This document shows positions 39,201 to 49,514 of a stretch of 64,000 nt of DNA, one piece after another (the first letter of the stretch is position 1; each line of letters begins with the position of its first letter). The position numbers and the translations under genes are program-made. The notes beneath the pieces were generated by a model. The model was not told the DNA's origin. It worked only from the letters and a program-made list of their open reading frames with translations, and did no database searches. The DNA comes from Aromatoleum petrolei (GTDB lineage Bacteria; Pseudomonadota; Gammaproteobacteria; Burkholderiales; Rhodocyclaceae): positions 3,481,501-3,545,500 of the forward strand of contig NZ_CP059560.1 of the NCBI RefSeq assembly GCF_017894385.1, in the 5' to 3' direction.

Positions 39201-39678
39201 GAATCTGCCGCAGACGGTGCGCGCGGCCTTGGTGGCAGCCGGCCTCGATCCGCACTGCCTGCAGCTGGAGATCACCGAAAGCACGGTCATGCACGACGTG
39301 GACCGTGCGGTGGCGATGCTGCGCGAGCTTAACGCAATCGGTATCGGCGTCGCGCTCGACGATTTCGGCACCGGTTACTCGAGCCTTGCCTATCTAAAAC
39401 GTTTCCCCATCGACCAGCTGAAGATCGATCGCGCGTTCGTGCGCGACATCGCGAGCGATCCCGAAGATGCTGCGATCTGCCGCGCGGTCATCGGGCTCGC
39501 CCACAGTCTGGACCTGACGGTGGTCGCAGAGGGTGTCGAAACTCGCCCGCAGCTCGAGTTCTTGCGCGCCAACGCGTGTGACGAGATGCAGGGATTCCTG
39601 TTCAGTCGACCGGTGCCCGCCGCCGAGTACGCCGCACTGCTCGCAACCGGCCGGGTCTTGTCCCTCGACGGCGACTGA
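36217..39678 (+). CDS. HBM-HAMP-PAS-GAF-GGDEF-EAL membrane protein
   Basis: Large inner-membrane c-di-GMP protein of 1153 residues. Order: membrane helix (about 28-46), periplasmic helical domain (47-298) with duplicated RRYEKDFL (79-86) and RRFEKDYM (193-200) typical of the HBM bimodular sensor, second helix (299-321), HAMP (about 320-372), PAS (409-530), GAF (543-703), GGDEF (715-880) and EAL (893-1140). The GGDEF signature is ASDEF (799-803), so cyclase activity is doubtful, while the RxxD inhibitory site (790-793) is kept. The EAL domain has EAL (927-929), DDFGTGYSS and EGVE, so it is likely an active phosphodiesterase. Start GTG 36217 lies 4 bp after the PstS-like stop. Confidence 0.92.
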   Translation: MASRPLGRGGSLPESFARLSLGARLRIGFTLLVALTLAVGVASLASHRRIGTLFEEHFAVELQIAELSLLANHALLRARRYEKDFLLAVPVLGYEESRTRYVTLVRTNLATLREHLAAIGALAREADMRNEVKAIESAARGFENDFLVAAGLQGQLGSRGDGLVGMLRTAAHRIEALIPAEAHRLRADLLAMRRFEKDYMITDSAPHARRFADAGERFAATVVREPLPVALRGEVAGALHDYREAFLAYEAVSDELETTREQYLEAVHQIESQLQRLHADARTRASSTRDELRSFEHFAGSALLLTGVLAAALGLAIGYLFSRSIRRSIAQTMNFAQRLAAGDLDVRLRSDGGDEFATLNVALNDMAGALQSAQRREAQRSTELAASNAALLREVDERSQAERTLRASEARVRSILESAADGVVITDAAGRITMVNARTEMLFGYSRSELLGQTVELLVPERFRAQHSEQRSDYHGTPHSDVNGMRRPGIFARRRDGSEFPADISRAVMAHDGEAQVIAVVRDISTQVRAENELRRLNRTLRMLTLCNEALVRAQNEGELLGTVCGHLVELGGYRLAWVGLALDDPARSVHPAAMAGVGADYLRTLDVSWADVPSGQGPTGRAIRLGTTQTCIDIPGDPAYAPWRTEAQRRGFTSSIALPLTAAGRTVGALNIYASEGDAFDLQEVALLEELANDLAYGLRSLRERDARQRAERELAHQAHYDTLTGLANRHLFRDRLEQGLVHARRNGRTVAVALLDLDRFKAINDTLGQARGDILLKEAARRLQGPLRNGDTVARLASDEFAILLDDLAAAEDVAPLVGRLLEDVAAPLDIAGHGVYSTASLGISLFPRDGQDAEALLGAADIAMHNAKSAGGNAFRFYAPEMNLRATAQLALASALRSAIDNGELRVFYQPKASLCDGRVTSAEALVRWQHPERGMVSPADFIPVAEDTGLIVPLGEWVLRETCRQQAAWIAEGFAVPPVAVNLSARQFRQENLPQTVRAALVAAGLDPHCLQLEITESTVMHDVDRAVAMLRELNAIGIGVALDDFGTGYSSLAYLKRFPIDQLKIDRAFVRDIASDPEDAAICRAVIGLAHSLDLTVVAEGVETRPQLEFLRANACDEMQGFLFSRPVPAAEYAALLATGRVLSLDGD

Positions 39679-39746
39679 GTGGCACGCACTGCGACAGCCT
39701 CGCCGCGCTGGCCGGCCCGAGCGCGGCACTCCCGGGCGCAGACCGT

Positions 39747-41225
39747 TCAGTTCGTGGGGCCGGCGGGTTCTGCGTGAGGGTGGGCGATGCGCACGCAGTT
39801 GCGACCCGCCTGCTTCGCCTCGTAAAGCGCGGTGTCGGCACAAGCGAGTGTTTGCGCGAGCGAGCGTTGGCCGCGGATGGTCGTGGCGACGCCGACGCTG
39901 ATCGTGATCGGCCTCGGCGATTCGATGCGTGCTGCGACCGCCGACCGGAGCTTCTCCGCCACGTGGACAGCGCCCTCGGTGCCGGTGTCGGGCATCAGGA
40001 CGAGGAACTCCTCGCCGCCATAGCGCCCGACGACGTCGCTCGCTCGCACCTCGTCGCGTAGCAGGTGTGAAATGCTGCGGATTGCCTCGTCGCCCGCCAA
40101 GTGGCCGTAGGTGTCGTTGATTTCCTTGAAGTGGTCGATGTCTATCATCAGCATCGACAACTCCCCGCGGCGATCCGGCTTGTTCTCGAATGCGTCCGCA
40201 CACGCCATGATCGAGCGCCGGTTATACACCCCGGTGAGTCCGTCGATGCTGGCGTGTTCCAGCTGGATGCGGCTGACCGCCGCCGCGCGCCGGGCGACCG
40301 CGACGATGGTCGCGCTCAGCGCCAGCCACAGGACAAATACGGTGATTACCCGCTTGTGCCAGCGCTCCAGAACTTCAGCGACCGGCAGTGCTGCCGAAGC
40401 CACCATCGGGTAGAGGCGCAGATGTTGATAGGCGACGATGCGTTCCTGTCCGTCGAGCGGTGATATGGTCACAGTGGTCGCATACGGGCTGCTGGCCAGC
40501 ACGCCGCTGCGTTCCGGTGTGAGGGGCAGATGCTTGCCGACGTGGAGTTCGTGATCGGGCGTGCGCGAATATATGCGCGCATCCTCGCTCAACAGGGCTT
40601 GGCTGAGACCGTTGTGCGGATTGCGCGGCGTCAGGCGCTCGCGTAGCAGGTCGACGTCGATAATGACGACGAGAACATTGGTCAGTCGGCCCGATGTGTC
40701 GCGCAGGGCAGTGCTCAAGGCGAAGAACCATCGTCCGGCATGAACCTTCGATAGCTGCGGCGGCCCGACGTAGAGCGCGCTGTCGGGCCGCAAGTGAGCT
40801 GTGTAATATTCGCGCTCCATGACCGATGGCGGTGTGCCGGAGCCCGTCCAGTGCTCGATTCGTCCGTCCTTGGAGAGGATCAGCAGATCCATCAGGTGCG
40901 GCGCGGCGGAGCGTAAATCCAGCAGCGCCGTGCGTACCGCCTCGGGGTCGAGGCGGGGAACTGTCACGGGCGGCCTGACGAGTAGCGCCATCGCGCGCAG
41001 CAACTGTTCGCCCGATTCCAGCGTTCCCGCGGCGATCAGCGCGGTCTGGCTTGCCATCTGCTCAGTTGTCTCTATGCCCTCGGCAATGGTCGTGCGTCGG
41101 TCCGCTATGGCGTACCACGTGAACAATCCCGCGAGCACCAGGATCGCCGTCGCCGCGATGAAAGGGACTCGTTGACGCGGTACGTCCGAGGGGGGAGGGG
41201 CGTCCAGGCGGGCAGGAGTCGGCAT
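39747..41225 (-). CDS. Membrane diguanylate cyclase with periplasmic Cache-like domain
   Basis: Diguanylate cyclase that makes c-di-GMP from two GTP. The 492-residue protein has two membrane helices (about 22-40 and 292-311) bracketing a periplasmic sensor of about 250 residues that looks like a Cache domain (ILSKDGRIEHW, VVIIDVDLL), and a cytosolic GGDEF domain with intact GGEEF (403-407) and the RxxD product-inhibition site (RASD, 394-397). ATG 41225 is chosen; an in-frame TTG at 41246 would add 7 residues. Convergent with the GGDEF-EAL gene, 68 bp apart. Confidence 0.92.
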   Translation of the reverse strand: MPTPARLDAPPPSDVPRQRVPFIAATAILVLAGLFTWYAIADRRTTIAEGIETTEQMASQTALIAAGTLESGEQLLRAMALLVRPPVTVPRLDPEAVRTALLDLRSAAPHLMDLLILSKDGRIEHWTGSGTPPSVMEREYYTAHLRPDSALYVGPPQLSKVHAGRWFFALSTALRDTSGRLTNVLVVIIDVDLLRERLTPRNPHNGLSQALLSEDARIYSRTPDHELHVGKHLPLTPERSGVLASSPYATTVTISPLDGQERIVAYQHLRLYPMVASAALPVAEVLERWHKRVITVFVLWLALSATIVAVARRAAAVSRIQLEHASIDGLTGVYNRRSIMACADAFENKPDRRGELSMLMIDIDHFKEINDTYGHLAGDEAIRSISHLLRDEVRASDVVGRYGGEEFLVLMPDTGTEGAVHVAEKLRSAVAARIESPRPITISVGVATTIRGQRSLAQTLACADTALYEAKQAGRNCVRIAHPHAEPAGPTN

Positions 41226-41692
41226 TGCAACAGGCTCGTCAAACAACTATTTATTTTCCCATGCACATCCCTGCCGTCAGCGGCGGTATTACCCATCCGG
41301 ACTCCATTAGCGCACTGTCCGTCAGATACCGCACATTGTCGTGACAAGTCCCCGGCTTCCCGCACGCCGAGCACGCCCAGGCGCTGGCCGAAATCGGGTA
41401 GGTGAAGGCCGCGGTCATCCGATCCGTGCTCGTCCGCCTGCTCATGATCGACCCGCGGGTGCCGTGCGTTCGGCGGCGCCATCGCGGAGTCAATATCCCC
41501 CGTTTGGGTTCATGGCTTTCCACGAGAAGCACGTCACGGTTGTTGCAGCGAAAGAAGTGCGTTCGGCGAGCCCTTCGGTACGGGACGCGTTTTTGCCGTG
41601 CTGGGAGCGCGTCACGAAAAACTGCTAGAATCGCGAGCTACGCTTTTTGCGCCCCATTTTTCGCTGACCGATTCAAACCGGAGTTTTTTCAA
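41226..41692. other. Intergenic region between diguanylate cyclase and ndk
   Basis: 467 bp. It must hold divergent promoters for the cyclase (minus) and ndk (plus). A -10-like TAGAAT at 41626-41631 lies 62 bp before ndk, with no good -35. A short minus-strand frame (41251-41532) with a Cys-rich segment exists but has no ribosome site; not called. Confidence 0.5.
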
Positions 41693-42118
41693 ATGGCTAT
41701 CGAACGCACCCTGTCCATCATCAAGCCCGACGCCGTCGCCAAGAACGTGATCGGCAAGATCTACCAGCGCTTCGAAGATGCGGGCCTGAAGATCGTCGCT
41801 TCCAAGATGGTGCACCTGTCCGAGCGCGAAGCCGGCCAGTTCTACGCCGTGCACAAGGAGCGCCCCTTCTTCAAGGATCTGGTGTCCTTCATGATCTCCG
41901 GTCCGGTGATGATCCAGGTCCTCGAAGGCGAGAACGCGATCGCCAAGAACCGTGACCTGATGGGCGCCACCGACCCGAAGAAGGCGGCGCCGGGCACCAT
42001 CCGCGCCGACTTTGCCGACTCGATCGACGCCAACGCCGTGCACGGTTCGGATGCGCCCGAAACTGCCGCGGTCGAAGTCGCGTTCTTCTTCCCCGGAATG
42101 AACGTTTACGCCCGCTAA
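41693..42118 (+). CDS. ndk: Nucleoside diphosphate kinase Ndk
   Basis: Transfers the gamma-phosphate from ATP to other nucleoside diphosphates through a phosphohistidine. The 141-residue protein has [15 protein letters not shown] at the N-terminus and the active-site NAVHGSD (His117). Ribosome site is weak (CCGGAG then TTTTTTC). It is followed by a strong hairpin terminator, yet the next genes are the usual ndk-rlmN-pilW-rodZ-ispG order. Confidence 0.97.
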   Translation: MAIERTLSIIKPDAVAKNVIGKIYQRFEDAGLKIVASKMVHLSEREAGQFYAVHKERPFFKDLVSFMISGPVMIQVLEGENAIAKNRDLMGATDPKKAAPGTIRADFADSIDANAVHGSDAPETAAVEVAFFFPGMNVYAR

Positions 42119-42141
42119 GTCTCTCAGGGCTACGCCCGCGC

Positions 42142-42185
42142 ATCGGCCCGCGCACTTCGTGCGTCGCGGGCCGATTGCATTTTGA
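42142..42185 (+). terminator. Hairpin terminator between ndk and rlmN
   Basis: Perfect 11 bp stem ATCGGCCCGCG/CGCGGGCCGAT (42142-42152 and 42165-42175) followed by TGCATTTTG. Placed 24 bp after ndk and before rlmN, so rlmN expression would need readthrough or its own promoter. Confidence 0.65.
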
Positions 42186-42203
42186 GGGCAGTACAGGAAA
42201 CAC

Positions 42204-43337
42204 ATGGAAACACCGGTCAATCTGCTCGATTTCGACGTCGACGGCCTCGTCGCCTGGTTTGCCGAGCGCGGTGAGAAGCCCTTCCGCGCGCGCCAGGTGA
42301 TGCGCTGGATGCACCGTTTCGGCGAAACCGAATTCGACAACATGACCGACGTCGCGAAGAGCCTGCGTGCGAAGCTCGCCCAGGAGGCGTGCATCCGTCC
42401 GCCTCAGGCCATCCGCGACAGCATCTCGGAGGACGGAACGCGCAAGTGGCTGCTGGATGTCGGCAATGCCAACGCCGTCGAGGCCGTTTTCATCCCCGAA
42501 ACCAACCGCGGCACGCTGTGCATCTCCTCGCAGGCCGGCTGCGCGCTCGACTGCGCCTTCTGCTCGACGGGCAAGCAGGGCTTCAACCGCAACCTCACCG
42601 CGGCCGAGATCATTGGCCAACTGTGGCTCGCCAACAAGCTGCTGGGTGGTACCTCGACGCCCGCGGGGGTGAAGGATGCCGACGGTGATGCGGACAATGG
42701 CCGCGTCATCAGCAACGTCGTCATGATGGGCATGGGCGAGCCGCTCGCGAACTTCGACAACGTCGTCACCGCGCTGCGCCTGATGCTCGACGACCACGCC
42801 TACGGCCTTTCGCGCCGCCGTGTCACCGTGTCCACTTCCGGTATCGTGCCGGCGATGGACCGCCTGCGCGAGGAATGCCCGGTCGCGCTCGCCGTGTCGC
42901 TGCATGCGCCCGACGACGCGCTGCGCGACCGTCTCGTGCCGATCAATCAGAAATATCCGCTGCGCGAGCTGATGGCCGCGTGCCGGCGCTACCTCGAACG
43001 CGCCCCGCGCGACTTCGTCACCTTCGAATACGTCATGCTCGACGGCGTCAATGACTCCGATGCACATGCGCGCGCGCTCGTCGCCCTCGTGCGCGACGTG
43101 CCGTGCAAGTTCAATCTGATCCCGTTCAACCCCTTCCCGAATTCCGGTTTCGACCGTTCCCAACCCGAACGCATACGCCGCTTTGCAGGTATCCTGATCG
43201 ATGCGGGTATTGTCACGACCACGCGCAAGACGCGCGGCGACGACGTCAATGCCGCCTGCGGCCAGCTTGCGGGGCAGGTCCAGGACCGCACGCGCCGCAC
43301 CGTTCGCCTTGTGAAATCGATGGAGGATCGTGCATGA
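42204..43337 (+). CDS. rlmN: Dual-specificity 23S rRNA/tRNA A2-methyltransferase RlmN
   Basis: Radical-SAM enzyme that methylates C2 of A2503 in 23S rRNA and A37 of some tRNAs. The 377-residue protein has the iron-sulfur motif CALDCAFC (Cys113, 117, 120) and the C-terminal methyl-carrying cysteine in [12 protein letters not shown] (about 352). A Asp/Gly-rich insertion (DADGDADNG, about 156-164) is a small family-typical insertion. Stop overlaps the next start (ATGA). Confidence 0.96.
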   Translation: METPVNLLDFDVDGLVAWFAERGEKPFRARQVMRWMHRFGETEFDNMTDVAKSLRAKLAQEACIRPPQAIRDSISEDGTRKWLLDVGNANAVEAVFIPETNRGTLCISSQAGCALDCAFCSTGKQGFNRNLTAAEIIGQLWLANKLLGGTSTPAGVKDADGDADNGRVISNVVMMGMGEPLANFDNVVTALRLMLDDHAYGLSRRRVTVSTSGIVPAMDRLREECPVALAVSLHAPDDALRDRLVPINQKYPLRELMAACRRYLERAPRDFVTFEYVMLDGVNDSDAHARALVALVRDVPCKFNLIPFNPFPNSGFDRSQPERIRRFAGILIDAGIVTTTRKTRGDDVNAACGQLAGQVQDRTRRTVRLVKSMEDRA

Positions 43338-44134
43338 CCCGGCTCTTCGTGAAGCTGTCGCTCCCGTTGTTCGCGCTGGCATTCGCCGGCTGCAATGCCA
43401 CCATGAACACCGCCGGCTCGCCGCTTGCGGATCGTCCCGTGGCGGACATGCCCGTGTCGGGCAAGGGCGAGGCGACGGCCAAGGTTCACGTCGAACTGGG
43501 TGGCGCCTACCTCCAGCTCGGCAACTACGCCGTCGCGCTCGACGAGGCGCGCGTGGCGCTGCAGAATCAGTCCAACTACGCGCCGGCCTACCACCTGATG
43601 GGGCTGGTGTACATGGCGATCGACGACGGGAACGCGGCCCGCGAGAACTTCCTGCGCGCCCTCGAGATTGCACCGAACGATCCTGAGTTCAACAACAGCT
43701 TCGGCTGGTTCCAGTGCGTCAATGGAAACGTGCAGGACGGTCTCGCGCGGCTCGCGTCGTCGGCGCGCAACCCGTACTACCGCACGCCGACGCGGCCCTA
43801 CACCAACGCCGGACTGTGCTATCTGCGCCAAAACAATGACACGGCGGCGGAGGCGGAATTCCGTCGCGCCGTGCAGACCGACCCGGCGAACCGTCAGGCG
43901 ATCTACCAGCTCGCCGGCATCGCCTACCGGCGCGGCGCCTATAACGTCGCGAGCGCGCTGCTCGTCGATCTGCACCAGCAGGGCGAGCCGACACCGCAAT
44001 CGGTGTGGCTGGGGCTGCGTACCGCGCGCCGCCTGGGCAACCGCGACGCCGAGGCGAGCTACGCCGCCCAGTTGCGCGGCCGCTTCGCCGACAGCCCCGA
44101 ATACCAGACGATGATCCAGGGAAATTACGAGTGA
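43334..44134 (+). CDS. pilW: Type IV pilus pilotin-like TPR lipoprotein PilW/PilF
   Basis: Outer-membrane TPR lipoprotein that helps PilQ secretin assembly. The 266-residue protein has a lipobox FAGC (Cys20) and about six TPR units (about 50-240), for example [20 protein letters not shown] and [15 protein letters not shown]. Coupled to rlmN and rodZ by 4 bp overlaps on both sides, the standard rlmN-pilW-rodZ-ispG order. Confidence 0.92.
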   Translation: MTRLFVKLSLPLFALAFAGCNATMNTAGSPLADRPVADMPVSGKGEATAKVHVELGGAYLQLGNYAVALDEARVALQNQSNYAPAYHLMGLVYMAIDDGNAARENFLRALEIAPNDPEFNNSFGWFQCVNGNVQDGLARLASSARNPYYRTPTRPYTNAGLCYLRQNNDTAAEAEFRRAVQTDPANRQAIYQLAGIAYRRGAYNVASALLVDLHQQGEPTPQSVWLGLRTARRLGNRDAEASYAAQLRGRFADSPEYQTMIQGNYE

Positions 44135-45114
44135 CAGAAGTGCATCTGGACCGGCAGGAGGCGGCATCGTCCGACCAGGCTGCCGAGATGGGCGCGCAAC
44201 TTCGGCAGTTGCGTGAAGCCCGCGGCGAAACGGCGAGCGATGTCGCGCATTCCCTCAAGCTGACCAGCCGGCAGATCGAGGCGATGGAGGCGGGGCGGCT
44301 CGACCTCCTGCCCGGCACCGCATTCGCGCGCGGCTTCCTGCGCAACTACGCCCGCTACCTCGGGGTCGATCCGGCTGTCGTGCTGGCAGCCTTCGAGTCC
44401 GCAGTCGCTCCCCGGGCCGTCGAGCTCGCGCCGGTGTCGAACGCCGTAGGCGTGATGCCGAACGGCAGCGGCGGGCGCTCGGTGCAGCTTCCCGTCGGCC
44501 TGATCGCCGGCGCGCTCCTGCTCCTCGTGCTCGTGGGCTGGTACTTCGACTGGTTCCGCATGCCGGCGGAGAATGCCGATGTCGCCGAGAGCGTCACCGA
44601 ACGCGCGGCGCAGCTGACGCCTCCGCTGACCAGCGTTGCCGCTGCCCCGCAAGGGCAGGTGTCGGAATCCGCACTCGCCGAGAGCGGCGTCGTGCCCTCG
44701 CAGCCGGTCGCCCCTTCGGCGCAGCCGGCCGCGCCCGAAGCCGCGCCGGCAGCCGTTCCGCTTGCCCCCCCGTCAGCGACCGTTGCGCCGGTCCCCGCAG
44801 CGCCCGCGGTGGTGCCGCCTGCGGCCCCCGTCGCGCAGACAGCGGCCCCCGCCGCCCCGGCGCCCGCTGCCGAGGGTGTCGTGCACCTCGTGTTCCGATT
44901 CGAGGGCGATTCGTGGGTTGAGGTACGCGATGCAGGCGGCGCCATCGTCTATTCGGGGATCAACGGCGCCGGCAGTTCGCGCACCGTGCAAGGCAAACCC
45001 CCCTTTGCGCTGGTCGTCGGTAACGCCAAGCAGGTGTCCCTCGACTATCGCGGCAAGCCGTACGACCTGACGCCCCACGTGCGCGTCAGTGTCGCGAGAT
45101 TCACCCTGGAGTGA
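44131..45114 (+). CDS. rodZ: RodZ-like cell-shape protein (HTH-TM-DUF4115)
   Basis: Membrane protein linking MreB to the envelope. The 327-residue product has an N-terminal Cro-like helix-turn-helix (about 18-85; LREARGETASDVAHSLKLT), one membrane helix (119-139), a Pro/Ala-rich spacer (about 180-255) and the C-terminal DUF4115 domain (about 258-327; LVFRFEGDSWVEVRDAGG). Start GTG 44131 overlaps the pilW stop. The spacer has low-complexity Ala/Pro repeats, which can vary in length between strains. Confidence 0.93.
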   Translation: MTEVHLDRQEAASSDQAAEMGAQLRQLREARGETASDVAHSLKLTSRQIEAMEAGRLDLLPGTAFARGFLRNYARYLGVDPAVVLAAFESAVAPRAVELAPVSNAVGVMPNGSGGRSVQLPVGLIAGALLLLVLVGWYFDWFRMPAENADVAESVTERAAQLTPPLTSVAAAPQGQVSESALAESGVVPSQPVAPSAQPAAPEAAPAAVPLAPPSATVAPVPAAPAVVPPAAPVAQTAAPAAPAPAAEGVVHLVFRFEGDSWVEVRDAGGAIVYSGINGAGSSRTVQGKPPFALVVGNAKQVSLDYRGKPYDLTPHVRVSVARFTLE

Positions 45115-45120
45115 GCTGAC

Positions 45121-46389
<1,269 letters not shown>

Positions 46390-46400
46390 GCCGTCCACAT

Positions 46401-47720
46401 ATGACTGAAAAGAAACCTGTGATGCAGACCCTTCAGGCCGTGCGCGGGATGAACGACATCCTGCCCGACGACGCCGAAGCCTGGGAACATTTCGAAGACA
46501 TCGTGCGCGACTGGCTGCGCAGCTACGGATACCGCCCCATCCGCATGCCCATCGTCGAACCGACGCCGCTGTTCAAGCGCGCGATCGGTGAAGTGACCGA
46601 CATCGTCGAGAAGGAGATGTACTCCTTCGAGGACGCGCTCAACGGCGAGCACCTCACGCTGCGCCCCGAGGGCACGGCCTCCTGCGTGCGTGCCGCGATC
46701 CAGCACAAGATGCTCGCCACCGGCGCCCAGCGCCTTTATTACCACGGGCCGATGTTCCGCCACGAGCGTCCGCAGAAGGGCCGCTACCGCCAGTTCCACC
46801 AGATCGGTGTCGAGGCGTTGGGCTTCGAGGGACCCGACGTCGATGCCGAGCACATCCTGATGTGCGCGCGCCTGTGGGACGACCTCGGGCTCGAGGACGT
46901 CCGGCTCGAGCTCAACTCGCTCGGTTCGAGCGAGGAGCGCGCGCGCCACCGCGCCGAGCTGATCGCCTACCTGTCCGCGCACCAGGAGCGTCTCGACGAG
47001 GACGGCAAGCGCCGCCTGCACACCAACCCGCTGCGCATCCTCGACACCAAGAACCCCGACCTGCAGGAGCTCGTCGAGGCGGCCCCGCGGCTGATCGACT
47101 TCCTCGGTGAGGAATCGCTCAAGCACTTCGACGGTGTGCAGGCCCTCCTCAAGGATGCCGGCATACCCTATCGCATCAACCCGCGCCTCGTGCGCGGCCT
47201 CGACTACTACAACCGCACCGTGTTCGAATGGGTCACGACGCGGCTCGGGGCGCAGGGCACGGTCTGCGCGGGCGGCCGCTACGACGGCCTGATCGAGCAG
47301 CTCGGCGGCAAGCCCGCCCCGGCGGCCGGTTTTGCGATGGGCGTCGAGCGTCTGCTGGCGCTGTGGCGCGAAGGGGGCGGCGAGATCGAGCGTGCGCTGC
47401 CCGACGTCTATGTCGTGCATTTCGGCGACCAGGCCCAGCGCCTCGCCTTCCGCGCTGCCGAGGCGCTGCGCGGTTACGGATTCGCGGTGCTCACGCACTG
47501 CGGCGGCGGCAGCTTCAAGTCGCAGATGAAGAAGGCCGATGCCAGCGGCGCCCAGCTCGCCGTCGTCATCGGCGACGACGAAGCCGCGGCGGGCGAGGTC
47601 GGCCTCAAGCCCTTGCGCGGCCCCGGCGGCCAGCAGCGGGTCGCACTCGAAGTCCTTGGCGACGCGGTCGCCGGGTGCCTATTTACTCAAGAAGAAGAGG
47701 AAAACGATGGCAGTGTATGA
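46401..47720 (+). CDS. hisS: Histidyl-tRNA synthetase HisS
   Basis: Class II aminoacyl-tRNA synthetase charging tRNA-His. The 439-residue protein has motif 1 near the N-terminus ([16 protein letters not shown] and [10 protein letters not shown]), motif 2 in the [16 protein letters not shown] segment, the histidine-A loop near [13 protein letters not shown], motif 3 with FAMGVERLL and the anticodon-binding domain (about 335-435). ATG 46401 or the ATG 21 bp later (MQTLQAV) could be the start. Follows ispG by 11 bp. Confidence 0.97.
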   Translation: MTEKKPVMQTLQAVRGMNDILPDDAEAWEHFEDIVRDWLRSYGYRPIRMPIVEPTPLFKRAIGEVTDIVEKEMYSFEDALNGEHLTLRPEGTASCVRAAIQHKMLATGAQRLYYHGPMFRHERPQKGRYRQFHQIGVEALGFEGPDVDAEHILMCARLWDDLGLEDVRLELNSLGSSEERARHRAELIAYLSAHQERLDEDGKRRLHTNPLRILDTKNPDLQELVEAAPRLIDFLGEESLKHFDGVQALLKDAGIPYRINPRLVRGLDYYNRTVFEWVTTRLGAQGTVCAGGRYDGLIEQLGGKPAPAAGFAMGVERLLALWREGGGEIERALPDVYVVHFGDQAQRLAFRAAEALRGYGFAVLTHCGGGSFKSQMKKADASGAQLAVVIGDDEAAAGEVGLKPLRGPGGQQRVALEVLGDAVAGCLFTQEEEENDGSV

Positions 47721-48354
47721 CCTCGAAGAGCAGGAACAGATTTCCGAGCTGAAGGCCTGGTGGGCCCGCTACGGTAATTTCGTGACTGCGATCGCAGTGG
47801 CTGCCGCGCTGGCCTCGGTCGGCTGGCAGGGCCTGCAGTACTACAAGAACCGCCAGGCCGGTGAAGCCGGAGCGCTGTACTTTGCGCTCGAGCAGGCGAT
47901 GATCAAAGGCGACGCGCAGAAGACGCGCGATGCCGCCGGCCAGCTCATCGAGAAATTCCCCTCGACCGCCTATGCGGAAATGGGGGCGCTCGCCTCCGCT
48001 GGCATGCAGGTCGAGAAGGGTGATGCGAAGAGCGCGCGCGCCCAGCTTGAATGGCTGCTCGCCAAGGGCAGCGATTCCGCGCTGAAGGACATCGCCCGCC
48101 TGCGACTGGCTGCACTGCTGCTCGACGAGGGCGCGTTCGACCAGGCGCTTGCTCAGCTCGCGAACGCGCCGGCGCCGGCCCTGAAGGCGCGTTTCGAAGA
48201 TTTGCGCGGCGACGTGCTGGCGGCCAGCGGCAAACCTGCCGAGGCACGCAGCGCCTACCAGGCCGCGCTCGATGCGCTGGCCGCGGACGCTGGCGACGGC
48301 GGCGAAACCCTGCGCGAAGTCATTCGCGTCAAGCAGCAGGCCTTGGAGAGCTGA
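47707..48354 (+). CDS. YfgM-family TPR protein (DUF2133)
   Basis: Single-pass inner-membrane protein with a periplasmic TPR domain; E. coli YfgM associates with SecYEG and PpiD. The 215-residue product has [19 protein letters not shown], a membrane helix (about 25-43) and TPR-like helices to the C-terminus. It overlaps the hisS end by 14 bp; ATG 47707 is the only start that gives the conserved N-terminus. bamB follows after 3 bp. Confidence 0.9.
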   Translation: MAVYDLEEQEQISELKAWWARYGNFVTAIAVAAALASVGWQGLQYYKNRQAGEAGALYFALEQAMIKGDAQKTRDAAGQLIEKFPSTAYAEMGALASAGMQVEKGDAKSARAQLEWLLAKGSDSALKDIARLRLAALLLDEGAFDQALAQLANAPAPALKARFEDLRGDVLAASGKPAEARSAYQAALDALAADAGDGGETLREVIRVKQQALES

Positions 48355-48357
48355 GCG

Positions 48358-49500
48358 ATGAAGCGACCGTTCACCGCGTTCGCCCTTGCGGCCTCGCTGG
48401 CGCTGCTCGCCGGCTGCTCATCCCTCAACCCCTTCGCCGAATCGGGACCGAAGCCGGCCAAGCTGCCCGACTTCAAGGCCACCGCCGAATTGCGCCCCCT
48501 GTGGCAGGCGCGCATCGGCAAGGCTGGGCCCTATGTGTTCCAGCCGGCAGTGGTCGGTGAAGATGTCTATGCCGCCGCCCACGACGGCGCCGTGGCGCGC
48601 TTCAAGGACGGAAAGGCGGTGTGGTCCGTTAACGCCGCCAAGCGCCTGTCCGCAGGTGTCGGCAGCAACGGCAAACTCGCTGTCGTCGCCACCACCGGCG
48701 GCGAGATCGTTGCGCTCGATGCCGCGAACGGTGCCGAGCGCTGGCGGGCCGCGATCGGCGCCGAGGTGCTCGCCGCCCCCGCGGTCGGTGACGCCATCGT
48801 CGTCGTGCGTGCCTCCGACAGCCGACTGATCGGCCTCGATGCCAATACCGGCGCCCGCCGCTGGGTGTTCCAGCGTGCGACGCCGCCGCTGTCGCTGCGC
48901 AGTTTCGCCGGCGTCACGCTGGAAGGGCCGGCGGCGGTGGCCGGCTACCCCGGCGGCAAGCTCGTCGCGGTGAGCCTCGCCAACGGCGGCCAGCTGTGGG
49001 AGCTCACCGTCGCCACGCCCAAGGGCGCAACCGAGCTGGAACGTGTCGCCGACGTCGCCGGCACCCCGGTGATCGGGCGCAAGGAGTTGTGTGCGGTCAC
49101 CTACCAGGGGCGTGCCGCGTGCTTCGACGCCAGCAATGGCAATGCCCTGTGGTCGCGCGAGGTCTCCAGCAGCGTCGGCATGGATCGCGACAGCCGCCTC
49201 GTCGTGATCACCGACGACAGCGACGCGGTCCAGGCGCTCGACGGCTCGAGCGGAGCCAACGTGTGGAAGCAGAGTGCCCTTCCGCGCCGCGGCCTCTCGC
49301 GTCCGCTGATCGTCGGCGACTACGTCGCGGTCGGCGATTTCGAAGGCTACATCCACCTGCTCAAGCGCGCCGACGGCACCTTCGCGGCACGCGCGCGCGC
49401 CGACAGCAGCTCCGTAACCGCCGACATGCGCCGTTTCGGCAGTGGCGGCTTTGTCGTCCAGACGAGCGATGGCGGCATCCACGTGTATGAGGCCCGCTGA
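48358..49500 (+). CDS. bamB: Outer-membrane assembly lipoprotein BamB
   Basis: Beta-propeller lipoprotein of the BAM complex that aids outer-membrane protein folding. The 380-residue protein has a lipobox LLAGC (Cys20) and an eight-bladed propeller with PQQ-like repeats (for example [20 protein letters not shown] and [16 protein letters not shown]). Positioned between yfgM and der, as usual. Confidence 0.95.
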   Translation: MKRPFTAFALAASLALLAGCSSLNPFAESGPKPAKLPDFKATAELRPLWQARIGKAGPYVFQPAVVGEDVYAAAHDGAVARFKDGKAVWSVNAAKRLSAGVGSNGKLAVVATTGGEIVALDAANGAERWRAAIGAEVLAAPAVGDAIVVVRASDSRLIGLDANTGARRWVFQRATPPLSLRSFAGVTLEGPAAVAGYPGGKLVAVSLANGGQLWELTVATPKGATELERVADVAGTPVIGRKELCAVTYQGRAACFDASNGNALWSREVSSSVGMDRDSRLVVITDDSDAVQALDGSSGANVWKQSALPRRGLSRPLIVGDYVAVGDFEGYIHLLKRADGTFAARARADSSSVTADMRRFGSGGFVVQTSDGGIHVYEAR

Positions 49501-49514
49501 GCGGGAATGAGCGC

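Noticed and set aside
41251..41532. Small minus-strand frame of 93 codons with CSACGKPGTCH
   Set aside because: Cys-rich segment is attractive, but no ribosome site, no family I recognise, and it overlaps promoter sequence for ndk.
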